Source: Psychroflexus aestuariivivens (GTDB taxonomy: Bacteria; Bacteroidota; Bacteroidia; Flavobacteriales; Flavobacteriaceae). From it: a DNA stretch of 64,000 nt. Below the pieces are notes generated by a model. It was not told the DNA's origin, did not search any database, and saw nothing but the letters and a program-made list of their open reading frames with translations. The first letter of the stretch is position 1; each line of letters starts with the position of its first letter. Of this stretch, positions 38,976 to 46,839 are shown one piece after another. The position numbers and the translations under genes were made by a program. Where the stretch lies: NCBI RefSeq assembly GCF_004010055.1, contig NZ_RQVT01000050.1, forward strand, positions 327,015 through 391,014. The letters run 5' to 3'.

Positions 38976-39419
38976 TCAAATGATAAAAACTTGGTGTTGA
39001 ATATTTAAATCTGGTGAAAATTCAGGCGGGTCGTAAAATTTTAATTCGTCATATTCAGTCTGGAATTCTGCAAAACCGAACAAATAAATAAAACTGAAAG
39101 CGAAGACTGCGTTTGGCATTTCAAAGCTGAATTCGGCTTTAGAAAACTGAAGTTCATCTTGACCTTCAATGGTTTCAGTTTCGTTATCACAACAGTTATC
39201 GGCTTTGTTTTTTTGATGAGAATTTTCGTGACTTTTAGCACTTTTTGACTTATGCATGGCACAAGTTTCTGCTTTTTTCATGATGGCTTTGTCTACCAAA
39301 ATGTTGCCACAATAATGCGCATCTATGGTAAATGACATAGTTGAAAAAAGCACCAAAAATGCTAAAAAGATGGACGATATTTTGAATAAATGCGTCTTCA
39401 CAATTGCAAATTTAAGCAA
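38976..39419 (-). CDS. HYC_CC_PP family small protein
   Basis: A 147-residue protein of the family NCBI calls HYC_CC_PP. It has an N-terminal membrane or signal segment (residues 11-32), then AHYCGN (the HYC motif), an acidic and Lys-rich stretch with paired cysteines (DNCCDNE), and the YDPPEF (PP) motif near the C-terminus. Cys and His suggest a metal- or thiol-binding role. It lies between the exosortase partner (6 bp upstream) and cusA (79 bp downstream), which ties it to the copper operon. Function is unknown; a role in copper handling is inferred from context and residues. Confidence 0.8.
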   Translation of the reverse strand: MLKFAIVKTHLFKISSIFLAFLVLFSTMSFTIDAHYCGNILVDKAIMKKAETCAMHKSKSAKSHENSHQKNKADNCCDNETETIEGQDELQFSKAEFSFEMPNAVFAFSFIYLFGFAEFQTEYDELKFYDPPEFSPDLNIQHQVFII

Positions 39420-39425
39420 TTTTTG

Positions 39426-39866
39426 TCAAGAATTGTCTTTGGCGACATATTTTTGATAATAAAAGGCTGGCAATAAAACAAGTACGAATAAGGGTTGAAT
39501 GAGAAAACGCCTGATATAAAAAATGGTGAAGTAGTCTTCTGAAGTCATATTTTCGATAGAATAACTAAAAAGCAAAATTAAAATCAAATAAGCCAAACCA
39601 TAAATTAGCAGCGAAAATTTCAATGTTTTTTTACTTGGAAAAGCAATCCAGATAATTAGTAATGAAATAATGGTATTCAAAAGAAACCTAAAACTGGTCG
39701 TCATAATCAACTGCCAAAGATCAAATGATGGAGCTTCTGAAAATTTATAAGTTGAATGGTAAAAATCAATTAAAGGATCATTAAATATTTCATCTTCGAA
39801 AAAGCGGATGATAGCTAATCCAACAAACAACAAAAAAATCAAGGTTAATTTCAGGTATTTATTCAT
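39426..39866 (-). CDS. Exosortase F system-associated protein
   Basis: A 146-residue polytopic membrane protein with about five helices, starting MNKYLKLTLIFLLFVGLAI. The reading frame is open to 40019, but the ATG at 39866 starts the family-like protein and overlaps the xrtF stop region by 8 bp. It matches the small flavobacterial protein found next to exosortase F. The two are probably co-translated and may form a complex in the inner membrane. Its own molecular role is not known. Confidence 0.82.
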   Translation of the reverse strand: MNKYLKLTLIFLLFVGLAIIRFFEDEIFNDPLIDFYHSTYKFSEAPSFDLWQLIMTTSFRFLLNTIISLLIIWIAFPSKKTLKFSLLIYGLAYLILILLFSYSIENMTSEDYFTIFYIRRFLIQPLFVLVLLPAFYYQKYVAKDNS

Positions 39867-40416
39867 CGTCTGCAGCTTTATTTTCCTTTTTGTTGAAATT
39901 CCTAATCCATAAAAACCAGAGCAAGAAAACCACACCGTAAATAAAAGCAGGGAATAGTGTGCCATGCATAAAAGATTCGTGTTCAGGAATTTCATAAATG
40001 CCAATGGTAAGCAGAGCAATTCTAAGAATATTCAATGCATAAATTATAACAATGCCGCCAAAAATATAGAGTGCTGTTGTTTTGAAATCTCTTCGAAACG
40101 CCAGAATAAAAGATAAAAATAAAATGATAACGCTCACAGCATTACAACCTTCCACAATTCTAACAAGATATTCTCCATTCAATCCAATTCTCATGGATGC
40201 ATCGTAATTGCTCGGAATAATTTTAGTTTCATATCCGAAAGCAGAAATAAGGTTTTCACTTTGCAGGGCTACGATATGAGTGATTAATTCTGGATAATAT
40301 TTTTCTGAAGTTCCATAATTCAGATACAAATTATAAAGTAAACTCAACACTAAATAGACGCCAAAGAAGGTGACTAGAAATTTGATAACTGCTTTGTTTT
40401 TTCTAATTATTTCCAC
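39859..40416 (-). CDS. xrtF: Exosortase F (XrtF), transpeptidase-like membrane protease
   Basis: A 185-residue integral membrane protein with about five helices. It carries the exosortase/archaeosortase catalytic residues: Cys91 in VEGCNAV, Arg132 in ALNILRIALL and His151 in MHGTLFP. Exosortases are thought to cut and transfer proteins with C-terminal sorting signals, often in organisms making exopolysaccharide. No protein with a recognisable cognate C-terminal signal is in this window. It overlaps its partner gene by 8 bp. It is divergent from the msrC-like gene; a -7-like TAAATTTG lies at 40485-40492 on the reverse strand but with a poorly spaced -33. Confidence 0.9.
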   Translation of the reverse strand: MEIIRKNKAVIKFLVTFFGVYLVLSLLYNLYLNYGTSEKYYPELITHIVALQSENLISAFGYETKIIPSNYDASMRIGLNGEYLVRIVEGCNAVSVIILFLSFILAFRRDFKTTALYIFGGIVIIYALNILRIALLTIGIYEIPEHESFMHGTLFPAFIYGVVFLLWFLWIRNFNKKENKAADDE

Positions 40417-40550
40417 TAAACCAGATTTAAAATTTTAAATGATTTCAACTTTGTGTTCCGTATAAAATCTAAGGTAACTTTTAACAAATTTATAGAAATT
40501 TGATTATCAACGACCTTTAAATATTAAATACTTTTGTCAAAAAAATAGTT

Positions 40551-41009
40551 ATGGCTTTAGAACAGTTGAAACCTGAAATAGAAAAAATATTGAATCAAGA
40601 GCAACTCGATGTAAATCATAGATTGACAGAAGTGTGTACTTTGCTGGAGCAAAATGAGGATCATTATGATTGGGTTGGGTTTTATTTCAAAAACGGCGAT
40701 AAGCGCGAATTGATTTTAAGAGCTTTTGCCGGTGAACCTACGGATCACACGATCATTCCTTTTGGAAAAGGGATTTGTGGTCAGGTTGCAGAATCAAATC
40801 AAAATTTTGTAGTTGAAGATGTCAGTGCGCAAGATAATTATATCGCTTGCAACATTCATGTGAAATCAGAAGTTGTGATTCCACTATTTCTGAATGGTGA
40901 AAATATTGGTCAAATTGATATTGATTCGCATACAAAAAATGCTTTTTCAAAAACTGATGAAGAATTTTTGACTTGGGTCAATCAACAGGTGAGTGAAATT
41001 TTGAAGTAA
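40551..41009 (+). CDS. msrC: Free methionine-(R)-sulfoxide reductase, GAF domain
   Basis: A 152-residue single GAF-domain protein of the fRMsr (YebR/MsrC) family, which reduces free methionine-R-sulfoxide. Family residues: WVGFYF near 41, GKGICGQ with Cys76 and NYIACNIHVKSEVVIP with Cys100, the catalytic and resolving cysteines in the known enzymes (E. coli has an additional middle Cys, not seen here). It uses thioredoxin as reductant. A TACTTTTG -7 box at 40529-40536 lies just before the start, though without a well-placed -33. It ends 3 bp before the convergent capD-like gene. Confidence 0.88.
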   Translation: MALEQLKPEIEKILNQEQLDVNHRLTEVCTLLEQNEDHYDWVGFYFKNGDKRELILRAFAGEPTDHTIIPFGKGICGQVAESNQNFVVEDVSAQDNYIACNIHVKSEVVIPLFLNGENIGQIDIDSHTKNAFSKTDEEFLTWVNQQVSEILK

Positions 41010-41012
41010 TAA

Positions 41013-42929
41013 TTACATGGCATTTTTTTGACGTTGCTGTTCGGTCAAAGGGATGAATTCTGGTACTAATTTTTTCAGAACTTCAATAGATTTGATTTCA
41101 TTATTATTTGAAATTTGATTGACAAGATTTTCTAAAAGAATCAGTTTGCCTTTATCAAAGGCAAAACTAGCTTTAGCAATCAGTATTTTTTGGTGATGAG
41201 TTGGTTGGGTATTTTCTTTGTCCGCTAGTAGCTCTTCATAAAGCTTTTCGCCTGGTCTTAAACCTGTGTAAACAATTTTGATATCTTCATCTGGAACAAA
41301 ACCAGATAAGCGAATCATTTGTTTTGCCAAATCAATAATTTTGACTGGTTTACCCATATCAAAAACGTAAATTTCACCACCGTTGCCCATTGCTCCAGCT
41401 TCTAAAACCAGTTGGCAAGCTTCATCTATGGTCATAAAGAATCGAGTAATATCTGGGTGAGTTACAGTAACTGGACCGAGTTCTTCAATTTGTTTTTTGA
41501 AATGCGGAATTACAGATCCATTTGAACCTAATACATTACCAAATCTAGTTGTAATAAATCTGGTCTTCGTAGTTTTTAGCCTGGCTAATGACTGAACGTA
41601 AATTTCTGCTCCACGTTTTGAAGCTCCCATAATATTTGTGGGATTTACGGCTTTATCGGTAGAGACAAACACAAAACGATCAACATTGTTTTCTACAGAA
41701 AGATCAACCAGGTTTTTGGTGCCAATAAAGTTCACATCCAAAGCTTCAATTGGATTAGCTTCCATCATTGGTACGTGTTTGTAGGCAGCACCATGAAAAA
41801 CTATCTCAGGTTGATGTTCATTGAAAATTAACTCAATGCGTTTTTTATTACGAACATTTGCAATTATTTTTTCATAATTAATAGTTGGAAACTCTTTATC
41901 CATACAAAGACTCATTGTATGAAGTGGAGTTTCAGCTTGATCCAGCATCAATATTTTTCTAGGTTTGAATGGAATCAATTGCTTCACAATATCACTACCA
42001 ATAGAGCCAGCAGCACCAGTAACCAAAATGGTTTTGTCTTTGTAAATAGCGCTTAATTTATCTTTTTGAAGTTTTATAGGTGTTCTTTGAAGTAAATCTT
42101 CTAAATTCACTTTTTTGATTTCAGCAGAAATACTTTCGCCATCCCAATCCTGGAGTTCTGGAAGTTTGAAAATTTTGAAATTGAGCTCTAATAACTTATT
42201 TAAAAATTCGGGTTCATTGGTAGAAAGTTCTCTTAATTTTTGGCTGGAAATTATAATGCAAGTCGCGCCTCTTATTTTTTTGTGCTGAAGCTGTTCAATG
42301 GTAACAATTGGCAGGGTTAAGATTCTAGTACGTTTCAGTTTTCCAGATTCATTGATAAATCCTACAACATTAAACTTTTTTTGAGTATCAGCAATAATAC
42401 TTTCAGCAACCGCAACATCTGTAAGACTGGTTCCTAGAATCAAAGCCCGCGATGAAGTAGAGTTTGAATGAATAAGTTGATATATGCGTTTGACGAGAAC
42501 TCTGAAAAAGAATAACATTGAAAATGCAATAAACCCGTAAACAACAGCTCCTGCATTAATAATCAACTTTTCGCCTAAAGTTTGAAAATAAATTTGATTA
42601 ACAACTAAAATAGAGACAACTGCCAAAATTGTAGTTTGCAATTGTTTAATTGCATCTCTAAAACCAGTATATCTTACAATTCCTGCATAAGATTTCAGAA
42701 TTAAAAAAATGAGAATCTGAATACCAAAAATAATCCAGAAGTTAAGTTTAAGGTTTAGGTAGTCAGGCTCAGGCTCAGAAATAGTTGAAATAAGAAAAAA
42801 AGTAGACTGGGCGGCTACAAAAACTATTAACGTGTCTATAGAGAAAATTATGCTTCTGGGGACGTAATTTTTGACAAGTCCTTTAAGTAAATTGACAGGT
42901 TTCTGTTTTATTAAATTTAGGAAACTCAT
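41013..42929 (-). CDS. CapD/WbpM-like nucleoside-diphosphate-sugar 4,6-dehydratase/epimerase
   Basis: A 638-residue protein: about four N-terminal membrane helices (residues 20-150), a CoA-binding-like Rossmann domain (about 150-280), then the SDR catalytic domain with GAAGSIGSDIVKQL near residue 306. ASKRGAEIYVQSLA carries the modified SDR active site. Such enzymes convert UDP-GlcNAc to 4-keto-6-deoxy sugars for surface glycans. The extended membrane form fits the WbpM/CapD family. It is convergent with msrC and has a plausible promoter upstream. It is isolated from the first polysaccharide locus by about 24 kb but next to wza/wzc. Confidence 0.93.
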   Translation of the reverse strand: MSFLNLIKQKPVNLLKGLVKNYVPRSIIFSIDTLIVFVAAQSTFFLISTISEPEPDYLNLKLNFWIIFGIQILIFLILKSYAGIVRYTGFRDAIKQLQTTILAVVSILVVNQIYFQTLGEKLIINAGAVVYGFIAFSMLFFFRVLVKRIYQLIHSNSTSSRALILGTSLTDVAVAESIIADTQKKFNVVGFINESGKLKRTRILTLPIVTIEQLQHKKIRGATCIIISSQKLRELSTNEPEFLNKLLELNFKIFKLPELQDWDGESISAEIKKVNLEDLLQRTPIKLQKDKLSAIYKDKTILVTGAAGSIGSDIVKQLIPFKPRKILMLDQAETPLHTMSLCMDKEFPTINYEKIIANVRNKKRIELIFNEHQPEIVFHGAAYKHVPMMEANPIEALDVNFIGTKNLVDLSVENNVDRFVFVSTDKAVNPTNIMGASKRGAEIYVQSLARLKTTKTRFITTRFGNVLGSNGSVIPHFKKQIEELGPVTVTHPDITRFFMTIDEACQLVLEAGAMGNGGEIYVFDMGKPVKIIDLAKQMIRLSGFVPDEDIKIVYTGLRPGEKLYEELLADKENTQPTHHQKILIAKASFAFDKGKLILLENLVNQISNNNEIKSIEVLKKLVPEFIPLTEQQRQKNAM

Positions 42930-42979
42930 AATTTTTAGATAGATAAAATCTTAGAACGATTAGTTAAATTTTTCCAAAA

Positions 42980-43008
42980 CAAATTTAATCATTAATATGA
43001 TTACACAA
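42980..43008 (-). promoter_or_regulatory. Promoter of the CapD-like gene
   Basis: On the reverse strand TAAATTTG (42980-42987) fits TAnnTTTG, with TTG (43006-43008) 18 bp upstream. It gives a leader of about 45 bases to the start at 42929. Confidence 0.45.
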
Positions 43009-43123
43009 TAAATTTAAGCATAAAAAAGTTAATTATAGAATATTTCCTATTTTAGTCAACAGTACAGTTTTGAGTTTAAAAAAAAAACGTGTTATTTGTA
43101 ACTATTTTGCTAGCTTAAAAAAC

Positions 43124-43888
43124 ATGAAAAAATTATTTATTCTTATTGTTCCTTTTTTAATTCTAAGTTGTGCTACTCGGAAGGAAGTTATTTATTATCA
43201 AGATATTGATGATCAAAACTTGGAGCCTTTAGCAGAAATTAGTTCACACCCCAAAATTCAAGTCAATGATATTTTGAATATTGAAGTCGCAGCACTAAAT
43301 CCAGAAAGCGTAATGCCTTATAAATTTGATACTGGTGGTTCTAACCAACAACAACCCAGAAATGTTGAACTTATGAAATTAATGGGTTATTTGGTAAATA
43401 GTGATGGCGAAATCAATTTTCCTCAACTTGGACTTATCGAAGTTCAAGGAAAAAATACACAAGAGGTGCAACAACTTTTAGAAAAGAAATTAAAGCAGTT
43501 TGTCCAAGACCCAACTGTTCGAGTGAGAATAATTAATTTTAAATTTACTTTTGAAGGTGAAGTAGAAAAACCTGGAACTTACGAAACTACAGAAGAAAAT
43601 CTAACTTTGCCCCAAGCCTTAGGTATGGCTGGAGGTTTGAGCATTAGAGGTAAACGCGAGAATATTCTTATCATAAGACAAGTTGCAGGAGAACGCATAG
43701 TGAAACGCATAGACATGACTCAATCTGATTGGATGAATACCGAGTTTTTTTACATTAAACCTAATGATCTGATTTATGTAGAACCTAACAATCCAAGAGT
43801 TGCTTCTGCTGGATTTATTAGTAATGTTGGTACAGTCATTTCTGTAATTTCAATTCTGTCATCTCTAATCGTCCTAATCTCTAGATAA
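43124..43888 (+). CDS. wza: Wza-like polysaccharide export lipoprotein
   Basis: A 254-residue outer-membrane export protein. The ATG at 43124 is preferred over an upstream GTG/TTG extension from 43070 because it gives a clean lipoprotein signal with lipobox FLILSC (Cys16). The Poly_export domain (about residues 35-130) includes DILNIEVAALNP and LMGYLVNSDGEINFPQLG; an SLBB domain follows (FTFEGEVEKPGTYE to about 220). The C-terminal hydrophobic helix spans the outer membrane in this family. It forms the exit channel for capsule or EPS. It starts 2 bp before wzc ends its own leader: wzc begins 2 bp after its stop, so they are co-translated. Confidence 0.93.
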   Translation: MKKLFILIVPFLILSCATRKEVIYYQDIDDQNLEPLAEISSHPKIQVNDILNIEVAALNPESVMPYKFDTGGSNQQQPRNVELMKLMGYLVNSDGEINFPQLGLIEVQGKNTQEVQQLLEKKLKQFVQDPTVRVRIINFKFTFEGEVEKPGTYETTEENLTLPQALGMAGGLSIRGKRENILIIRQVAGERIVKRIDMTQSDWMNTEFFYIKPNDLIYVEPNNPRVASAGFISNVGTVISVISILSSLIVLISR

Positions 43889-43890
43889 TT

Positions 43891-46314
43891 ATGTCCGAAA
43901 ACTATAATTCAAATTTATCTACTTCTGCCCAGGAAGAATTGAAAAGTGAAGGCGATGTTAAACAAATCATTTTTCAATATCTGAAATACTGGCCTTGGTT
44001 TGCTATCTCTGTTTTTATTTGTTTGAGTCTTGCTTTTCTATATTTAAGATACACTACAAGTGTTTATAAAACAGCGACTCAGATTAAAATTTTGAAAGAT
44101 GAAGGCGGGTTGGATTTGTCTGGACTTCAAGGTAGTGCGCCACTTTTCGACTGGAATAAGATTAACCTTCAGAATGAAATAGAAGTTATAAAGTCTAGAA
44201 GAATAGCCAAAAAGGTCGTAGATACTTTAAATTTGGAAACTTCGTATTATAAATCTGGCAATCTGAAAGTTTCGGAAATTTGGAAAGATGAAGTTCCTTT
44301 TGTGGTAGAATGGTCAAATGGAAAAGACTTTAGAGATAAGTCTGGTAGCTATGATGTGAAATTCACAAGTTTAACAAAATACGAGCTTAGCAATCCTGAA
44401 ACTGGCTTTAGAGATCGTTTCAATCCTGGTGATACCTTAGAAGTAGAAGGTAATAAATTCGTGATTAATTTTAACCCTAGTTTTGATAAAAACCTGAATT
44501 CAATTATAAATTCCACATTTAGTTTTACTCGAAAAAATAAAGAAAGCGCAGCAGCCAGTTTATCGCAAAAATTTAAAATAGAGATTTTAGGAGAAGGTAG
44601 CGAAATTCTTGACATTTCAATGAATGGTCAAAATCCACAAAAAAACCAGGATGTACTAGATGCTTTAGTCAGTGAATTCAATGAGGATGGTGTGGCTGAT
44701 AAACGCTTAGTTGCAAAACGTACGGAGGAATTTGTTATAGAAAGGCTAGGCTATTTAGTTGAGGAGCTAGATACTGTTGAAAGTGGTTTGGTGGATTTCA
44801 AAAAAGGTAATGAATTACTTACTATTGAAACAAGTGCGGGAGAAATTATAACAAAAAGTAGTGAAGCAGAATTGAGACGCTATGAAGTTTTGACCCAAAT
44901 TGCGCTTACAAAAAGCTTTAAGGAAGTTATTCTCAATCAAGATGAATACGGACTATTACCAGCAGATATTGGAATTGACAATTCAAATATCAATGCTTTT
45001 ACAGAATCTTACAATGAAAAAATTATTGAAAGACAGAAACTTTTGGTGTCTTCAACTAAAGACAACCCGCTAATTATTGAAGCCAATAGAATCCTTAAAC
45101 AGTTGCGAGACAATATACTCAATACCATAGATGGTTACATCAAGAGTTTAAATATTGCTTTAGATGATATCCAAACTAGAGAAGAAACTTTCGAAGAAAA
45201 CTTCGAGGAATTACCAGAACAAGAAAAACAGTTTAGGGTTATACAGCGTCAGCAAGCAATTAAAGAAAAATTATATTTATTCTTACTTCAGAAGCGAGAA
45301 GAAGCAGCATTATCCAACGCTATTACTGCGCCTGTTATTAAAGTAGTAGATTTCGCTTACACTTCAGGATCACCAGTAAGTCCAAAGTCTAAAGTCATTT
45401 TATTAGCTGGTGGAATTATAGGTTTTTTAATTCCATTTGGAATTTTATTTTTAGCCTTTTTGTTAGATACTAAATTAAAATCTAAAGATCAAATTAAGTC
45501 TTATTTGCCAAATATCCCTATTGTGGCAGAAATACCTATGCGAAAAAAGGATGAAGATCCAATTATTCAAACTAACGAACGCTCACCAGTAGCTGAAGCT
45601 TTTAGGATTTTAAGAACCAATTTGAACTATCTCAACCTAAAGAAAAGCGGTCATGGAAAATCTGATGATGGCCAAATAATCATGGTAACCTCAACCACAA
45701 AAGCAGAAGGTAAAACCTTTGTTTCAGTCAATTTAGCGAGTACTTTAGCTTCAACAAACAAAAAAGTATTACTGATGGGTTGTGATTTAAGGAATCCACA
45801 ATTGCATAATTACCTAAATATTGGTAAAAATCACACTGGAGTGACCAACTTTTTGTATGATCATTCTGTAGAATTTGATGATTTAATTTTAGAGCAGCAA
45901 ATTAAAAATTCAAATATAGATATTGTTCTTTCAGGTGAAATTCCGCCTAACCCTGCTGAACTCCTGATGAGTGACCGATACGAAGAAATGATTAGCGCAG
46001 CTAAAGAAAAGTACGATTATATTGTTATAGATACTGCGCCTACAATTTTGGTCACCGACACGATTTTGATTTCTAAATTTGCCGATATCACACTATATTT
46101 AACCAGAGCTGGTTATACCGATATAAGATTATTGCCACACATCAACGAATATTATCAAGATAAGAAATTGGTGAATGTTGGACTGGTCATGAATGGTTTG
46201 CCTGAAACTGGAATTAGCGCCTACAAGTACGGTTACACTTATGGTTATGCCTATGGCTATGGTTACGCTTATGGAGATAAGCCTAAGAAAAAGAAGTTTT
46301 GGAAATTCTGGTAA
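43891..46314 (+). CDS. wzc: Wzc-like polysaccharide co-polymerase/tyrosine autokinase
   Basis: An 807-residue protein. Two membrane helices (about residues 35-55 and 500-525) flank a periplasmic Wzz domain with a long coiled coil. The cytoplasmic BY-kinase domain has Walker A with GKT at 607-609 (after TTKAE), Walker A' (LLMGCDLRNP) and Walker B (DYIVIDTAP). The tail carries nine tyrosines between residues 778 and 794, alternating with Gly, Ala or Thr, the likely autophosphorylation sites. It regulates polymer length and export with Wza. It follows wza by 2 bp. Confidence 0.95.
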   Translation: MSENYNSNLSTSAQEELKSEGDVKQIIFQYLKYWPWFAISVFICLSLAFLYLRYTTSVYKTATQIKILKDEGGLDLSGLQGSAPLFDWNKINLQNEIEVIKSRRIAKKVVDTLNLETSYYKSGNLKVSEIWKDEVPFVVEWSNGKDFRDKSGSYDVKFTSLTKYELSNPETGFRDRFNPGDTLEVEGNKFVINFNPSFDKNLNSIINSTFSFTRKNKESAAASLSQKFKIEILGEGSEILDISMNGQNPQKNQDVLDALVSEFNEDGVADKRLVAKRTEEFVIERLGYLVEELDTVESGLVDFKKGNELLTIETSAGEIITKSSEAELRRYEVLTQIALTKSFKEVILNQDEYGLLPADIGIDNSNINAFTESYNEKIIERQKLLVSSTKDNPLIIEANRILKQLRDNILNTIDGYIKSLNIALDDIQTREETFEENFEELPEQEKQFRVIQRQQAIKEKLYLFLLQKREEAALSNAITAPVIKVVDFAYTSGSPVSPKSKVILLAGGIIGFLIPFGILFLAFLLDTKLKSKDQIKSYLPNIPIVAEIPMRKKDEDPIIQTNERSPVAEAFRILRTNLNYLNLKKSGHGKSDDGQIIMVTSTTKAEGKTFVSVNLASTLASTNKKVLLMGCDLRNPQLHNYLNIGKNHTGVTNFLYDHSVEFDDLILEQQIKNSNIDIVLSGEIPPNPAELLMSDRYEEMISAAKEKYDYIVIDTAPTILVTDTILISKFADITLYLTRAGYTDIRLLPHINEYYQDKKLVNVGLVMNGLPETGISAYKYGYTYGYAYGYGYAYGDKPKKKKFWKFW

Positions 46315-46315
46315 T

Positions 46316-46816
46316 TTGAAATGCTTTAGAATAAAATATAGTTTATTATCATTTTTGCTTTTCGCATTTATGTTGTCCTCATGCGGTTCAAAAAAAAACC
46401 TGAACGCTTCTGGAAATAACAATTTAAAACTTAAAGCAATAGAAATTGTAAATTATTCCAAATCCTTTTTAGGAACACCTTATAAATATGGTGGTACTAC
46501 CTCAAGAGGCATGGATTGTTCTGGTTTGGTTCAGATTTCTTTTTTACAATTTGGTTTAGAATTGCCAAGGACATCTAGTGACATGTCTAATTTTGGCAAG
46601 TCTTTGAAATTGAAAAATGTTGAAGTCGGTGATTTAGTTTTTTTTAGAACCTCCAAAAATCACCGAAAAATTAATCATGTCGGGTTGGTGGTCAAAAAAT
46701 ATGGAGATCAGATAGAATTTATACATTCTAGTAGCACAAGAGGCGTTATGATTTCATCAATTAAAAATCCATATTGGGAAAAAAACTATGTGAAAAGCAG
46801 AAGAGTTTTAAATTAA
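46316..46816 (+). CDS. NlpC/P60 family lipoprotein
   Basis: A 166-residue protein. The frame is open upstream into wzc, but TTG 46316, 2 bp after the wzc stop, gives a lipoprotein signal with lipobox MLSSC (Cys23), so it is preferred. The NlpC/P60 catalytic residues are Cys68 in RGMDCSGLV and His121 in KINHVGLVV, with His137 in FIHSSS as the third polar residue. These are cysteine peptidases cleaving peptidoglycan peptide links. Position after wzc suggests opening the wall or clearing space for the export channel, an inference. Confidence 0.88.
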   Translation: MKCFRIKYSLLSFLLFAFMLSSCGSKKNLNASGNNNLKLKAIEIVNYSKSFLGTPYKYGGTTSRGMDCSGLVQISFLQFGLELPRTSSDMSNFGKSLKLKNVEVGDLVFFRTSKNHRKINHVGLVVKKYGDQIEFIHSSSTRGVMISSIKNPYWEKNYVKSRRVLN

Positions 46817-46839
46817 TTTCATCCTAAATACTTACAAAA

